Below are positions 53,631-62,345 of a DNA stretch of 64,000 bases, piece by piece. The notes beneath the pieces are model-generated. The model was not told where the DNA came from, ran no database searches, and worked only from the letters and a program-made list of their open reading frames with translations. The stretch covers positions 255 to 64,254 of the forward strand of contig NZ_WVVV01000005.1 of NCBI RefSeq assembly GCF_012911015.1. Reading direction: 5' to 3'. The stretch comes from Chelativorans sp. ZYF759 (GTDB taxonomy: Bacteria > Pseudomonadota > Alphaproteobacteria > Rhizobiales > Rhizobiaceae). Position 1 is the first letter of the stretch; every line of letters starts with the position of its first letter. Position numbers and translations under genes: made by a program.

Positions 53631-54620
53631 ATGAAAAAAATTGTTGCAGGTTTGTTTGCCGCGTCGGTGGCGATGGCCGCCTTGCCGGCGATGGCGCAGG
53701 ATCAGATCACCTTCCAGCTGAAATGGGTCAATCAGGGTCAGTTCGCGGGCTACCTCGTCGCCAAGGACCTCGGCTACTACGAGGAAGAAGGTCTCGACGT
53801 GACGATCAATCCGGGCGGGCCCGACATCGCGCCCGAGCAGGTGATCGCAGGCGGCGGCGCCGACGTCATCACCACCTGGATGGCGGCCGGCCTGGCGGCG
53901 CGCGAACGCGGCGTTCCGCTGGTCAACATCGCCCAGCCCTTCGCCAATACGGCGCTCCAGATGGTCTGCTCGGAAGAAAGCGGCGTCACCTCGACGGATG
54001 ATTTCCCCGGCAAGACGCTGGGCGTCTGGTTCTTCGGCAACGAGTACCCCTTCTACGCATGGATGGCCAAGCTCGGCCTTTCGACCGACGGCGGCGAGGA
54101 CGGCGTCGAAGTGCTGCGGCAGGCATTCAGCGCCGATCCGCTGCTGCAGGGCCAGGCCGATTGCATCTCCGTGATGCGCTACAACGAGTACAAGCAGGTG
54201 CTCGACGCCGGCATCCCCGAGGACAGCCTGACGCTGTTCGACTTCACCGAGGAAGGCGTGGGCATGCTCGAGGACGGGCTCTACGTGCTCGAGGAGCGTC
54301 TCGACGATCCCGAATTCGTCGACCAGATGGTGCGCTTCGTGCGTGCCTCCATGCGCGGCTGGGAATATGCCCGGGACAATCCGGAAGAAGCCGCCGAGAT
54401 CGTGCTTGAAAACGACATGTCCGGTGCGCTGACGCTCGAAAGCCAGGTCTATCAGGTGAACGAGGCCGCCGCGCTCGTTGGCGACAGCGCCGCCCTCGAT
54501 CCGGCCGCCTATGAGCAGACCGTGCAGACGCTGCTTTCGGCCGTCTCGCCCGACAACCCGGCCATCACCCAGGAGCCGGAAGGCGCCTACACGTCAGTGG
54601 TCACCGACCAGCTCGACTAA
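53631..54620 (+). CDS. ABC transporter substrate-binding protein (NMT1/THI5-like)
   Basis: The 329-residue product has a Sec signal (VAGLFAASVAMAALPAMA) and the NMT1/THI5-type fold that binds thiamine-pyrimidine precursors, riboflavin or other heterocycles: QITFQLKWVNQGQFAGYLVA, DLGYYEEEGLDVTINPGGPD, ADVITTWMAAGLAARERGVP. An AACAGGGG sequence precedes the ATG. Last gene of the transporter, followed by a hairpin. Context suggests uracil, thymine, dihydropyrimidine or a hydantoin as ligand; the sequence alone does not decide. Confidence 0.92.
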   Translation: MKKIVAGLFAASVAMAALPAMAQDQITFQLKWVNQGQFAGYLVAKDLGYYEEEGLDVTINPGGPDIAPEQVIAGGGADVITTWMAAGLAARERGVPLVNIAQPFANTALQMVCSEESGVTSTDDFPGKTLGVWFFGNEYPFYAWMAKLGLSTDGGEDGVEVLRQAFSADPLLQGQADCISVMRYNEYKQVLDAGIPEDSLTLFDFTEEGVGMLEDGLYVLEERLDDPEFVDQMVRFVRASMRGWEYARDNPEEAAEIVLENDMSGALTLESQVYQVNEAAALVGDSAALDPAAYEQTVQTLLSAVSPDNPAITQEPEGAYTSVVTDQLD

Positions 54621-54651
54621 GGCCGGCACGTCTCTCAAGGAAGATCTTGCG

Positions 54652-54675
54652 AAGGGGCGGGCAACCGCCCCTTTT
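54652..54675 (+). terminator. Probable intrinsic terminator of the pyrimidine operon
   Basis: A 9-bp perfect stem AAGGGGCGG / CCGCCCCTT with a GCAA tetraloop is followed by TTC, a weak T-run. It lies 32 bp after the binding-protein stop and before the convergent diguanylate cyclase gene, so it may end both transcripts. Confidence 0.75.
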
Positions 54676-54705
54676 CATTGGCTGGAGGCGGCTGCGGGAT
54701 CGAGA

Positions 54706-55503
54706 CTATGCTGCCTTCATCGAGCGGGACAGTTCTTCTCCATCAGCGCAGACGATTTGATTCCGGCCGCCGCGCTTGGCGGCATAGAGCGCGCCGTCCG
54801 CGGCCTGCATCGCAGCGTCCAGGGGAAGCGCCGCCGGCTTGGCAGCGAGGCCTATGCTGATCGTGAGGGGATGTGACACGCCGTTGGGGGTGAACCGAAG
54901 CGCCTCAATGGCGGTCCGGATCCGTTCGGCGAGGGGGATTGCCTGCGTCGCGGTGGCGCCCGGCAGGAAGACGCAGAATTCCTCGCCACCAAAGCGGGCT
55001 ATCAGGTCGCTTTGGCGCGTCGATGCTCTCAACGCTTCGGCGATCTGCATAAGCGCCTCATCGCCTGCCATGTGGCCATGGGTGTCGTTGATCGACTTGA
55101 AATGGTCGACGTCAAGCATCAGCAGGGTGCCCGCCGCCCGCCGCTCCTGAAGGTGTTCCTTGAATGCCTGGCGGTGAAGCAGCCCGGTCATCATGTCGCG
55201 GGAGGCGTTTTCGCTCAACTGCCTCTGGGCGCATTCGAGAGCAACGACCATCTCCCGCAATCTGCGTCCCTGCAGGAGCAATGTGAGCGTGATCGGGTAA
55301 CAGGTGATCAGGGGGATGGCAGCGCTCATCACCACGATCGACAATGCGTAGCCACCTTCCATTCCGCCCCAGACAGCGTAACTCAGCCCTTGCGTGATGG
55401 CGATGACGACCAAGGTGACGATCGCTGACATAACAAGCGGTTGCAGCATATCGTGCCCCTCCGGCGTGCCCCGGAAAACCATAGCGCCAACATTCTTTCC
55501 CAA
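54706..55503 (-). CDS. Membrane-bound diguanylate cyclase (GGDEF domain)
   Basis: This enzyme makes cyclic di-GMP from two GTP. The 265-residue product has two membrane segments (about 22-42 and 50-78) and a cytoplasmic GGDEF domain from about 95, with the active-site GGEEF at 172-176 and an intact inhibitory I-site RxxD (RQSD, 163-166) five residues ahead. DVDHFKSINDTHGHMAGDEA is the metal-binding helix. It should be active and product-inhibited. An alternative start at codon 19 (MLQPLVMS) is possible. No sensory domain is present. Confidence 0.94.
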   Translation of the reverse strand: MGKNVGAMVFRGTPEGHDMLQPLVMSAIVTLVVIAITQGLSYAVWGGMEGGYALSIVVMSAAIPLITCYPITLTLLLQGRRLREMVVALECAQRQLSENASRDMMTGLLHRQAFKEHLQERRAAGTLLMLDVDHFKSINDTHGHMAGDEALMQIAEALRASTRQSDLIARFGGEEFCVFLPGATATQAIPLAERIRTAIEALRFTPNGVSHPLTISIGLAAKPAALPLDAAMQAADGALYAAKRGGRNQIVCADGEELSRSMKAA

Positions 55504-55542
55504 TGATTTACCGCCGGGCGCGAGAAGGCATGGCCGCGCGCT

Positions 55543-56439
55543 CTAGCCTGGCGCATCAAGGCGGCTGCGCTCGACCGCGCGATAGGCGCCTGGCGTCGTG
55601 CCGGTCTGCTGGCGAAAGAACCGGTTGAAATAGGCCGGGTCGGCGAAGCCGAGGCCATAGGCGATCTCCTGCACGGGATTGGGCGTGAAGACCAGTTCGC
55701 GCCGCGCGGCATCGATGAGGCGTCTTGCCACCATCTGCTGCAGACTGGCCCCGGTCGTCCGCCGACAGATCCGATTGAGGTGGGCGGCCGACAGGCTCAG
55801 TCGCTCTGCATAGAAGGAAGCCGGGCGATGTTCGCGGAAATGGGCGCCGATCAGTTCCTGCAACTGCTCCATGCGCCGCCTGTCGCGTTCCTCCACTTCC
55901 GTCCTTGCACCGGCGCCACCGCCGTGGGCGCGGGCGAGCGAGACGAGGACAGCCGTCATGAGCGTTTCAAGAAGGATCGTTCTGCCGACCGCCTGACCGG
56001 CCAGTTCGGCATGGATTCGGTGGATGCAATCGGCTGCAAAACGTGCGTCGCCATCGCCGTTGGCAAGGGACACGATACCGATATTCTGGCCGAAAAGACC
56101 GATCTGGCGGTCGCCGGCGCTGATGGACTGCAGTCGGTCGGCCAGTGCGGTGACGACCAGTCCGTCGACATCGCGTGAATAGGCGAAGCCGTGAACCGCT
56201 CCCGGCGGGATAAAAAGTATGCAAGGAGCCTCGAAGGGCAGGGGTTGGGCACCGCCGACGATCTCGCCGCGGCCCTCGCTCAACCAGAAAAGTTGGAAAA
56301 AGGCGTCATGGCGGTGGGGTGAAATCTCCCAATTGTGCAGGTGCGTCCTCTCGGGCAACGTCTCGCAGTGCAACCAGAATTCCGCGGTTTCCTGCGGTCT
56401 TTCGCCGTAAAGCTGATAGGAAGGGACTTGAGGGCGCAT
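55543..56439 (-). CDS. pobR: AraC-family regulator PobR
   Basis: The start MRPQVPSYQLYGERPQETAE gives 298 residues; the longer frame would cross the pobA promoter. The N-terminal cupin has WEISPHRHDAFFQLFWLSEG, and the C-terminal AraC domain has two helix-turn-helix units (AERLSLSAAHLNRICRRTTG and IAYGLGFADPAYFNRFFRQQ). Divergent placement next to pobA and the N-terminal PxYxLYGE pattern match the AraC-type PobR that activates pobA with 4-hydroxybenzoate. Confidence 0.92.
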   Translation of the reverse strand: MRPQVPSYQLYGERPQETAEFWLHCETLPERTHLHNWEISPHRHDAFFQLFWLSEGRGEIVGGAQPLPFEAPCILFIPPGAVHGFAYSRDVDGLVVTALADRLQSISAGDRQIGLFGQNIGIVSLANGDGDARFAADCIHRIHAELAGQAVGRTILLETLMTAVLVSLARAHGGGAGARTEVEERDRRRMEQLQELIGAHFREHRPASFYAERLSLSAAHLNRICRRTTGASLQQMVARRLIDAARRELVFTPNPVQEIAYGLGFADPAYFNRFFRQQTGTTPGAYRAVERSRLDAPG

Positions 56440-56487
56440 TGCCGACTCTCCGGATGAGGTTCGGATAGTGCAATTTATTGCCGGAAT

Positions 56488-56502
56488 TGTCCATTGTGGA
56501 CA
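56488..56502. promoter_or_regulatory. Palindrome TGTCCA-TTG-TGGACA in the pobR/pobA promoter
   Basis: A perfect 6-bp dyad with a 3-nt centre lies midway between the divergent starts, 45 bp before the pobA start, and a further half-site (GGTCCA) follows at about 56513. The position suits a PobR activator site overlapping the pobR promoter for autoregulation. Binding is inferred. Confidence 0.6.
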
Positions 56503-56534
56503 TCCTGTATACGGTCCATCTTGCTGCCGCTTAG

Positions 56535-57719
<1,185 letters not shown>

Positions 57720-57742
57720 GCGGCACGACTGGAGGAACATGC

Positions 57743-58147
57743 ATGAACGACAAGACCGACAAGTCAGCCCGCCATGCGCAGGGGATGAAGACACGCCGTC
57801 AGGTGCTGGGCGACGCCCATGTAGATCGCGCCGAGGCTGGCAAGACGGAATTCGACGCACCGTTCCAGGAGCTCATCACCGAGGCTGCCTGGGCGCATGT
57901 CTGGTCCAGCGATGGCCTGACCAAGCGCGAGCGTTCGATGCTGACCCTGGCGCTGCTGGCCGGGCTCGGCAATTACGAGGAACTGGCGATGCACACGCGC
58001 GCAACCGCCAATACCGGGGCCAGCGCGGAAGACATCCGCGAAGTCCTCATGCACGTGGCGATCTATGCCGGCGTGCCGCGCGCCAACCATGCGATCAAGA
58101 TCGTCAAGCAAGTCCTTGACGAGATGGAAAGGGAGAAGGGCCGATGA
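57743..58147 (+). CDS. pcaC: 4-Carboxymuconolactone decarboxylase PcaC
   Basis: PcaC decarboxylates 4-carboxymuconolactone to the enol-lactone. The start [20 protein letters not shown] behind GGAGGAA gives 134 residues; the open frame extends upstream inside pobA. The family core is seen: [40 protein letters not shown], and [19 protein letters not shown]. It overlaps pcaH by 4 bp. Confidence 0.95.
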   Translation: MNDKTDKSARHAQGMKTRRQVLGDAHVDRAEAGKTEFDAPFQELITEAAWAHVWSSDGLTKRERSMLTLALLAGLGNYEELAMHTRATANTGASAEDIREVLMHVAIYAGVPRANHAIKIVKQVLDEMEREKGR

Positions 58148-58899
58148 ACCACGCCAACATGACCAACAAGGGACCGGAAACGGGCGCGTTCTTCCAGCGC
58201 GATCGCGAATGGCACCCGCAGGCCTTTACGCCCTGGTACAAGACCTCCGTCACGCGGTCGCCGCAAAGGGCGCTGCTGTCGATGGACAACACGCTGTCGG
58301 AGATCACCGGGCCGACATTCGGCCACAACATCCTGGGCGAGCACGACAACGATCTCCTGATCAATTTCGCCAAGCCCGGCGAGACGGCCATCGGCCCGCG
58401 CATCATCGTCTATGGGCGCGTGCTCGACGAACGCGGCATGCCGGTGCCGAACGTGCTGGTGGAGTTCTGGCAGGCCAATGCCGGCGGACGCTATCGTCAC
58501 AAGAAGGAAGGCTATGTCGCCGCGCTCGATCCCAATTTCGGTGGATGCGGGCGGACGATTACCGACGAGAACGGATTCTACAATTTCCGCACCATCCAGC
58601 CGGGCCCCTATCCCTGGCCGAATGGCGTCAATGACTGGCGTCCCGCCCACATCCACTTCTCGGTCTTCGGCCACGGCTTCGCGCAGCGCCTCATCACGCA
58701 GATGTATTTCGAAGGCGACCCGATGATCGACCTCTGCCCGATCGTCAAGACGATCAACGATCCCGAGGCCATCAGGGGACTGACGGCGGCGCTCGACATG
58801 CAGGCCACGATCCCCATGGATTCACGGGCCTACAAGTTCGACATCGTTTTGCGCGGTCGCCGCTCGACCCTGTTCGAGAACCGCCTCGAAGGAAATTGA
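58144..58899 (+). CDS. pcaH: Protocatechuate 3,4-dioxygenase beta chain PcaH
   Basis: PcaH carries the non-heme Fe(III) site that cleaves protocatechuate between the hydroxyls. The 251-residue product has the dioxygenase domain with [40 protein letters not shown] and [11 protein letters not shown], including the Tyr-Tyr-His-His ligands. Start by ATGA overlap with pcaC. It forms a heteromer with PcaG, the next gene. Confidence 0.97.
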   Translation: MNHANMTNKGPETGAFFQRDREWHPQAFTPWYKTSVTRSPQRALLSMDNTLSEITGPTFGHNILGEHDNDLLINFAKPGETAIGPRIIVYGRVLDERGMPVPNVLVEFWQANAGGRYRHKKEGYVAALDPNFGGCGRTITDENGFYNFRTIQPGPYPWPNGVNDWRPAHIHFSVFGHGFAQRLITQMYFEGDPMIDLCPIVKTINDPEAIRGLTAALDMQATIPMDSRAYKFDIVLRGRRSTLFENRLEGN

Positions 58900-58945
58900 C
58901 AGGCGCCTTGCGCCGCAACAAAGGAATGACGGAGGACTTCCGACA

Positions 58946-59560
58946 ATGGTTCAGCCACTCAATCGCCTCAAGGAAAGCGCTTCGCAGACCGCGGGCCCTT
59001 ACGTCCATATCGGCCTGACGCCGAATTTCTGCGAGATCGGCGGGGTCTATCCCGAGGATCTCGGCACCAAGATGGTCAACGACAAGACCAAGGGCGAGCG
59101 CATCACGGTGATCGGGCGCGTCATCGACGGCACCGGCACACCCCTCAAGGACGCCCTGATCGAGATCTGGCAGGCCGACGCCGATGGCCTGCACAATTCG
59201 CCCTCCGAGACCCGCGGCACGGCCGATCCCAATTTCGTGGGCTGGGGCCGCAGCCCGGGCAACATGGACACCGGCGAATTCGTGTTCGAGACCATCAAGC
59301 CCGGTCGCGTGCCGTTCAAGGACGGCCGCCTGATGGCCCCGCACATCTCGTTCTGGATCGTGGCGCGCGGCATCAATATCGGCCTCAACACGCGCATGTA
59401 TTTCGGTGACGAGGAGAAGGCGAACGAGGAGGATCCGATTCTCGCGCGCATCGAACACCGGGTGCGGGTTCCGACCCTTATTGCGCCGCGCGACGGCAAC
59501 ACCTATCGTTTCGACATCCATCTCCAGGGGGAGAAGGAAACCGTGTTCTTCGACAGCTGA
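58946..59560 (+). CDS. pcaG: Protocatechuate 3,4-dioxygenase alpha chain PcaG
   Basis: PcaG is the non-iron partner subunit. The 204-residue product has ESASQTAGPYVHIGLTPNFC, DALIEIWQADADGLHNSPSE and the C-terminal NTYRFDIHLQGEKETVFFD. Length and order (pcaH then pcaG) are standard. Confidence 0.97.
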   Translation: MVQPLNRLKESASQTAGPYVHIGLTPNFCEIGGVYPEDLGTKMVNDKTKGERITVIGRVIDGTGTPLKDALIEIWQADADGLHNSPSETRGTADPNFVGWGRSPGNMDTGEFVFETIKPGRVPFKDGRLMAPHISFWIVARGINIGLNTRMYFGDEEKANEEDPILARIEHRVRVPTLIAPRDGNTYRFDIHLQGEKETVFFDS

Positions 59561-59568
59561 TTGGCCAC

Positions 59569-60639
59569 GTGAGCGTTTCACCCTTCGATCACCCGCTTCT
59601 GGGCGGCCTTCTCGGAGACGAGGAGGCCGCGCATTGCTTTTCGGTCGAGGCCGAGATCGCGGCCATGGTGCGCTTCGAGATGGCGCTCGCCCAGGCTGAA
59701 GCCGAGGAGGGCGTGATCCCGGCCGAAGCCGCCGAGGCGATCACGACGGCTCTCTCCACGGCAAATTTCGACATGGCGGCGCTCAGGCGGGGCACCGCGC
59801 GCGACGGCGTCGTGGTGCCGGAGTTCGTGCGCCAGCTGCGCGCGTTGGTGGGCGAACCCCACGGGGCGAGCGTGCATTTCGGCGCCACCAGCCAGGACGT
59901 CATCGATACCGGGCTGGCGCGTCGGCTGGTCGAATTGCTGGCCATCCTGGGCGGGCGGCTCGACCACCTCGTCGAGCGGTTGAGCCTGCTGGAAGAACGC
60001 CAGGGCGGCATCCAGACCATGGCGCATACCCGCATGCAGGCGGCGCTGCCGGTAGCGGCCGCGCGCAAGATCCGGAGCTGGCGAGAGCCGCTCCTGCGTC
60101 ACCGCGACCGCATGACGGTGCTGGAGAACGAGATCGCCATCCTGCATTTCGGCGGCGCCGTAGGCGCGCTGGACGAGCTCGGCGACAAGGGCGTCGGCGT
60201 GTCGCGCAGGCTGGCATCGAAGCTTGGTCTGGGCGCCGTCATCCGCGCCCGCCACTCGGAGCGCGATGGCCAGGTGGCGCTCGCCAACTGGTTGTCGATG
60301 GTATCGGGTTCGCTCGGCAAGATGGGCCAGGACATGGCCCTTCTGGCACAAACCGAGGTCGGCGAGATCAAGCTTGCCTCCGGCGGCGGCTCCTCGGCCA
60401 TGCCGCACAAGGTCAATCCCGTCGGCGCCGAGACGCTGGTCGCATTGGCGCGCTTCAACGCCACGCTCGTTTCCGCCATGCATCATTCGCTCGTCCATGA
60501 AGGCGAGCGCTCCGGTGCGGCGTGGACACTGGAATGGATGGTCCTGCCGCAGATGTCGGTCGCCACCGCCACCGCACTCCGGCTCGCCGACGGTCTCGTC
60601 GACGGAATGGAATTCGTCGGGACCGCGAAGCCCCATTGA
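59569..60639 (+). CDS. pcaB: 3-Carboxy-cis,cis-muconate cycloisomerase PcaB
   Basis: PcaB, of the fumarase/aspartase superfamily, lactonises carboxymuconate. The start is a GTG 8 bp after pcaG. The 356-residue product has SVHFGATSQDVIDTGLARRL and the superfamily signature GSSAMPHKVNPV with the catalytic loop. It is shorter than PcaB of Pseudomonas (about 450), as is usual in alphaproteobacteria. PcaD, the next enzyme, is not in the operon. Confidence 0.94.
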   Translation: MSVSPFDHPLLGGLLGDEEAAHCFSVEAEIAAMVRFEMALAQAEAEEGVIPAEAAEAITTALSTANFDMAALRRGTARDGVVVPEFVRQLRALVGEPHGASVHFGATSQDVIDTGLARRLVELLAILGGRLDHLVERLSLLEERQGGIQTMAHTRMQAALPVAAARKIRSWREPLLRHRDRMTVLENEIAILHFGGAVGALDELGDKGVGVSRRLASKLGLGAVIRARHSERDGQVALANWLSMVSGSLGKMGQDMALLAQTEVGEIKLASGGGSSAMPHKVNPVGAETLVALARFNATLVSAMHHSLVHEGERSGAAWTLEWMVLPQMSVATATALRLADGLVDGMEFVGTAKPH

Positions 60640-61832
60640 GCCCGCTTGCGATCATCGTCTATTGCGGCGTGCTGATGTCGATCTCGTCCTTTGCGATCGA
60701 CATCACCCTGCCGGCCTTTTCCGAGATGGTCGTCCGGCTCGACGCGCCTTATGCGACGGTCCAGTGGACGGTGACAGCCTACATGTTTGCCGCCGGCCTG
60801 GCGCAGCTTGTCTGGGGTCCCGCCTCGGATCGCTTCGGGCGCCGCCCGGTCATGGCCATTGGCCTGTCGGTCTTCCTGCTGGGTTCGGTCCTGACATCGC
60901 TCGCGCCGACCATCGAATGGCTTCTCGCCGGGCGGCTGCTGCAGGGCTTCGGCGCTGCGGCGGCCATCGTTCTGGCGCGCGCGATCCTGCGCGATCTCTA
61001 TTCGGGGCAGGAACTGGCCCGCAACCTGGCACTTGCCTGGGCGATCTTCGCCGTCGGGCCGATCCTGGCGCCGCTGGCGGGCGCAGCCGTGCTGGTTCCA
61101 TTCGGCTGGCGGTCCGTCTATGCGCTGCTGGGCGTGATCGGCATCGGCCTTCTCCTGCCGCTGATCTGGCTGAAGGAGACGATCCCGCACCGCTCTCCCG
61201 ACGCCCTGCGTCCGGCCATTCTGTGGCGCGGTCTGGTGCGGCTCTTCGCGCATCCGCAGTCGCGTTACTTCCTGCTTCTGTCTGCTCCGGTCATGTCGGT
61301 GATGGTGTTCAACCTGTCGGCGCTGCCGCGCGTCTACGATGTCTCGTTCGGGGTGACGGGCGTCGGTTTCGCGCTGTTGTTTGCGCTGCATGGCACGGGC
61401 ATCGTCGTCGGCCAATTGATCAATCGCCGCATGATCCCGATTTTCGGAACGGTGCCGGCCATGCTCGCGGCCAACGGCATCCTGATCCTGTCGGCGGCAC
61501 TGATGGTCTTGTTCTCACTCGTCGGCTGGATCAATGCCTATCTGATGACGGCGATGCTGATCCTGTTCGCCACCGGATATCTGGTCGTGTTCTCAAACGC
61601 CTCCGCGCTGGTTCTCGATCCGCATGGCGAGATCGCGGGCTTTGCGGCCGCCGTCTTCGGCGTCGTGAGCCAGATCGGCGCGGCCATCATCGTCTCGGTG
61701 CTGGTCGTCTTCGCCGGCGGCAGCGCGCTGGCCTACAGCTTCCTGCTCCTGTGCGTCTGCGCCGTGACCTTCATGCTCATCGCCTGGTGGCACTATCGCC
61801 ATGGCAGTGCGCGGGCCCTCAGGCCTCTTTGA
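60636..61832 (+). CDS. MFS transporter, Bcr/CflA type
   Basis: The best start is TTG at the pcaB stop (TTGA overlap), giving 398 residues; an ATG at 60675 is also possible, and the open frame further up lies inside pcaB. Twelve membrane segments and MFS/DHA1 blocks are visible: SFAIDITLPAFSEMVVRLDA, SDRFGRRPVMAIGL (the RxGRR loop) and GRLLQGFGAAAAIVLARAIL. This is the Bcr/CflA group. Coupling to pcaB suggests uptake or release of an aromatic acid, though the family is best known for drug efflux. Its end overlaps the brnA gene by 14 bp on the opposite strand. Confidence 0.9.
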   Translation: MSPLAIIVYCGVLMSISSFAIDITLPAFSEMVVRLDAPYATVQWTVTAYMFAAGLAQLVWGPASDRFGRRPVMAIGLSVFLLGSVLTSLAPTIEWLLAGRLLQGFGAAAAIVLARAILRDLYSGQELARNLALAWAIFAVGPILAPLAGAAVLVPFGWRSVYALLGVIGIGLLLPLIWLKETIPHRSPDALRPAILWRGLVRLFAHPQSRYFLLLSAPVMSVMVFNLSALPRVYDVSFGVTGVGFALLFALHGTGIVVGQLINRRMIPIFGTVPAMLAANGILILSAALMVLFSLVGWINAYLMTAMLILFATGYLVVFSNASALVLDPHGEIAGFAAAVFGVVSQIGAAIIVSVLVVFAGGSALAYSFLLLCVCAVTFMLIAWWHYRHGSARALRPL

Positions 61833-62049
61833 GTCGGTCGGCGATCCATATCTTGATGAGCGCCTGACGCGTGATTCCCAGCCGACTGGCTTCCTGGTCG
61901 AGCCCGGAAACCATCCAGTTCGGGAAATCGACATTGACGCGCTTGGGCTGCAGGTTCGGTCGGCGACCCGATGCCCAGTCGACGTGACCGGAGATATCCT
62001 CCCCGTCTTCGAACTTCTGGTCGAACTCAGCTGCGGTGATCTTCTTCAT
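61819..62049 (-). CDS. brnA: BrnA antitoxin
   Basis: The 76-residue product, MKKITAAEFDQKFEDGEDIS with PKRVNVDFPNWMVSGLDQEA and SRLGITRQALIKIWIADRLK, has an N-terminal toxin-binding part and a C-terminal ribbon-helix-helix of the BrnA type, which binds DNA as a dimer. It overlaps the brnT end by 23 bp, and toxin-first order is normal for brnTA. It should neutralise BrnT and repress the operator upstream. Confidence 0.9.
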   Translation of the reverse strand: MKKITAAEFDQKFEDGEDISGHVDWASGRRPNLQPKRVNVDFPNWMVSGLDQEASRLGITRQALIKIWIADRLKEA

Positions 62050-62299
62050 AGGCTTCGATTTCCTTCTGCCGCGACCGACGCACCGAAATGATCCTCGTGC
62101 GTCCGGCGCGGTCTGTGCAGATCGCGGTCCAGTTCACGCGGGCGATGCGGCCGATCGCAAGGAACCTTGGTTCCGTCTCCGTGCGCGCATCGAGGATCAG
62201 CAGCCACTCGTCCTGCCAGAGCGCTTTCGATTCCTCGAAATCGATCCCGTGCTTGTCCTTGTTCGTCGCACTCTTGGATGGATCATATTCGAACTCCAT
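62027..62299 (-). CDS. brnT: BrnT ribonuclease toxin
   Basis: The 90-residue product starts MEFEYDPSKSATNKDKHGID, the BrnT signature (DxxKxxxNxxKHGIxF), and continues to RIISVRRSRQKEIEAYEED, which includes the catalytic arginines and C-terminal helix. BrnT cuts RNA and arrests growth until bound by BrnA. No good ribosome-binding site is visible and the promoter palindrome lies only 17 bp upstream, so the transcript leader must be short. Located downstream of paaZ on the same strand. Confidence 0.92.
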   Translation of the reverse strand: MEFEYDPSKSATNKDKHGIDFEESKALWQDEWLLILDARTETEPRFLAIGRIARVNWTAICTDRAGRTRIISVRRSRQKEIEAYEEDHRS

Positions 62300-62316
62300 A
62301 AGGCAATATGGTATGG

Positions 62317-62341
62317 TTTTGGTATAATTTCCATACCAAAA
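62317..62341. promoter_or_regulatory. 25-bp palindromic operator of brnTA
   Basis: TTTTGGTAT-AATTTCC-ATACCAAAA is a perfect 9-bp dyad with a 7-nt centre. It lies 17 bp before the brnT start and 4 bp after the paaZ stop. On the minus strand it includes TATACC, a likely -10 element, so BrnA binding would block transcription. A further GGTATGG half-copy at 62310-62316 abuts it. Confidence 0.75.
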
Positions 62342-62345
62342 TTGA

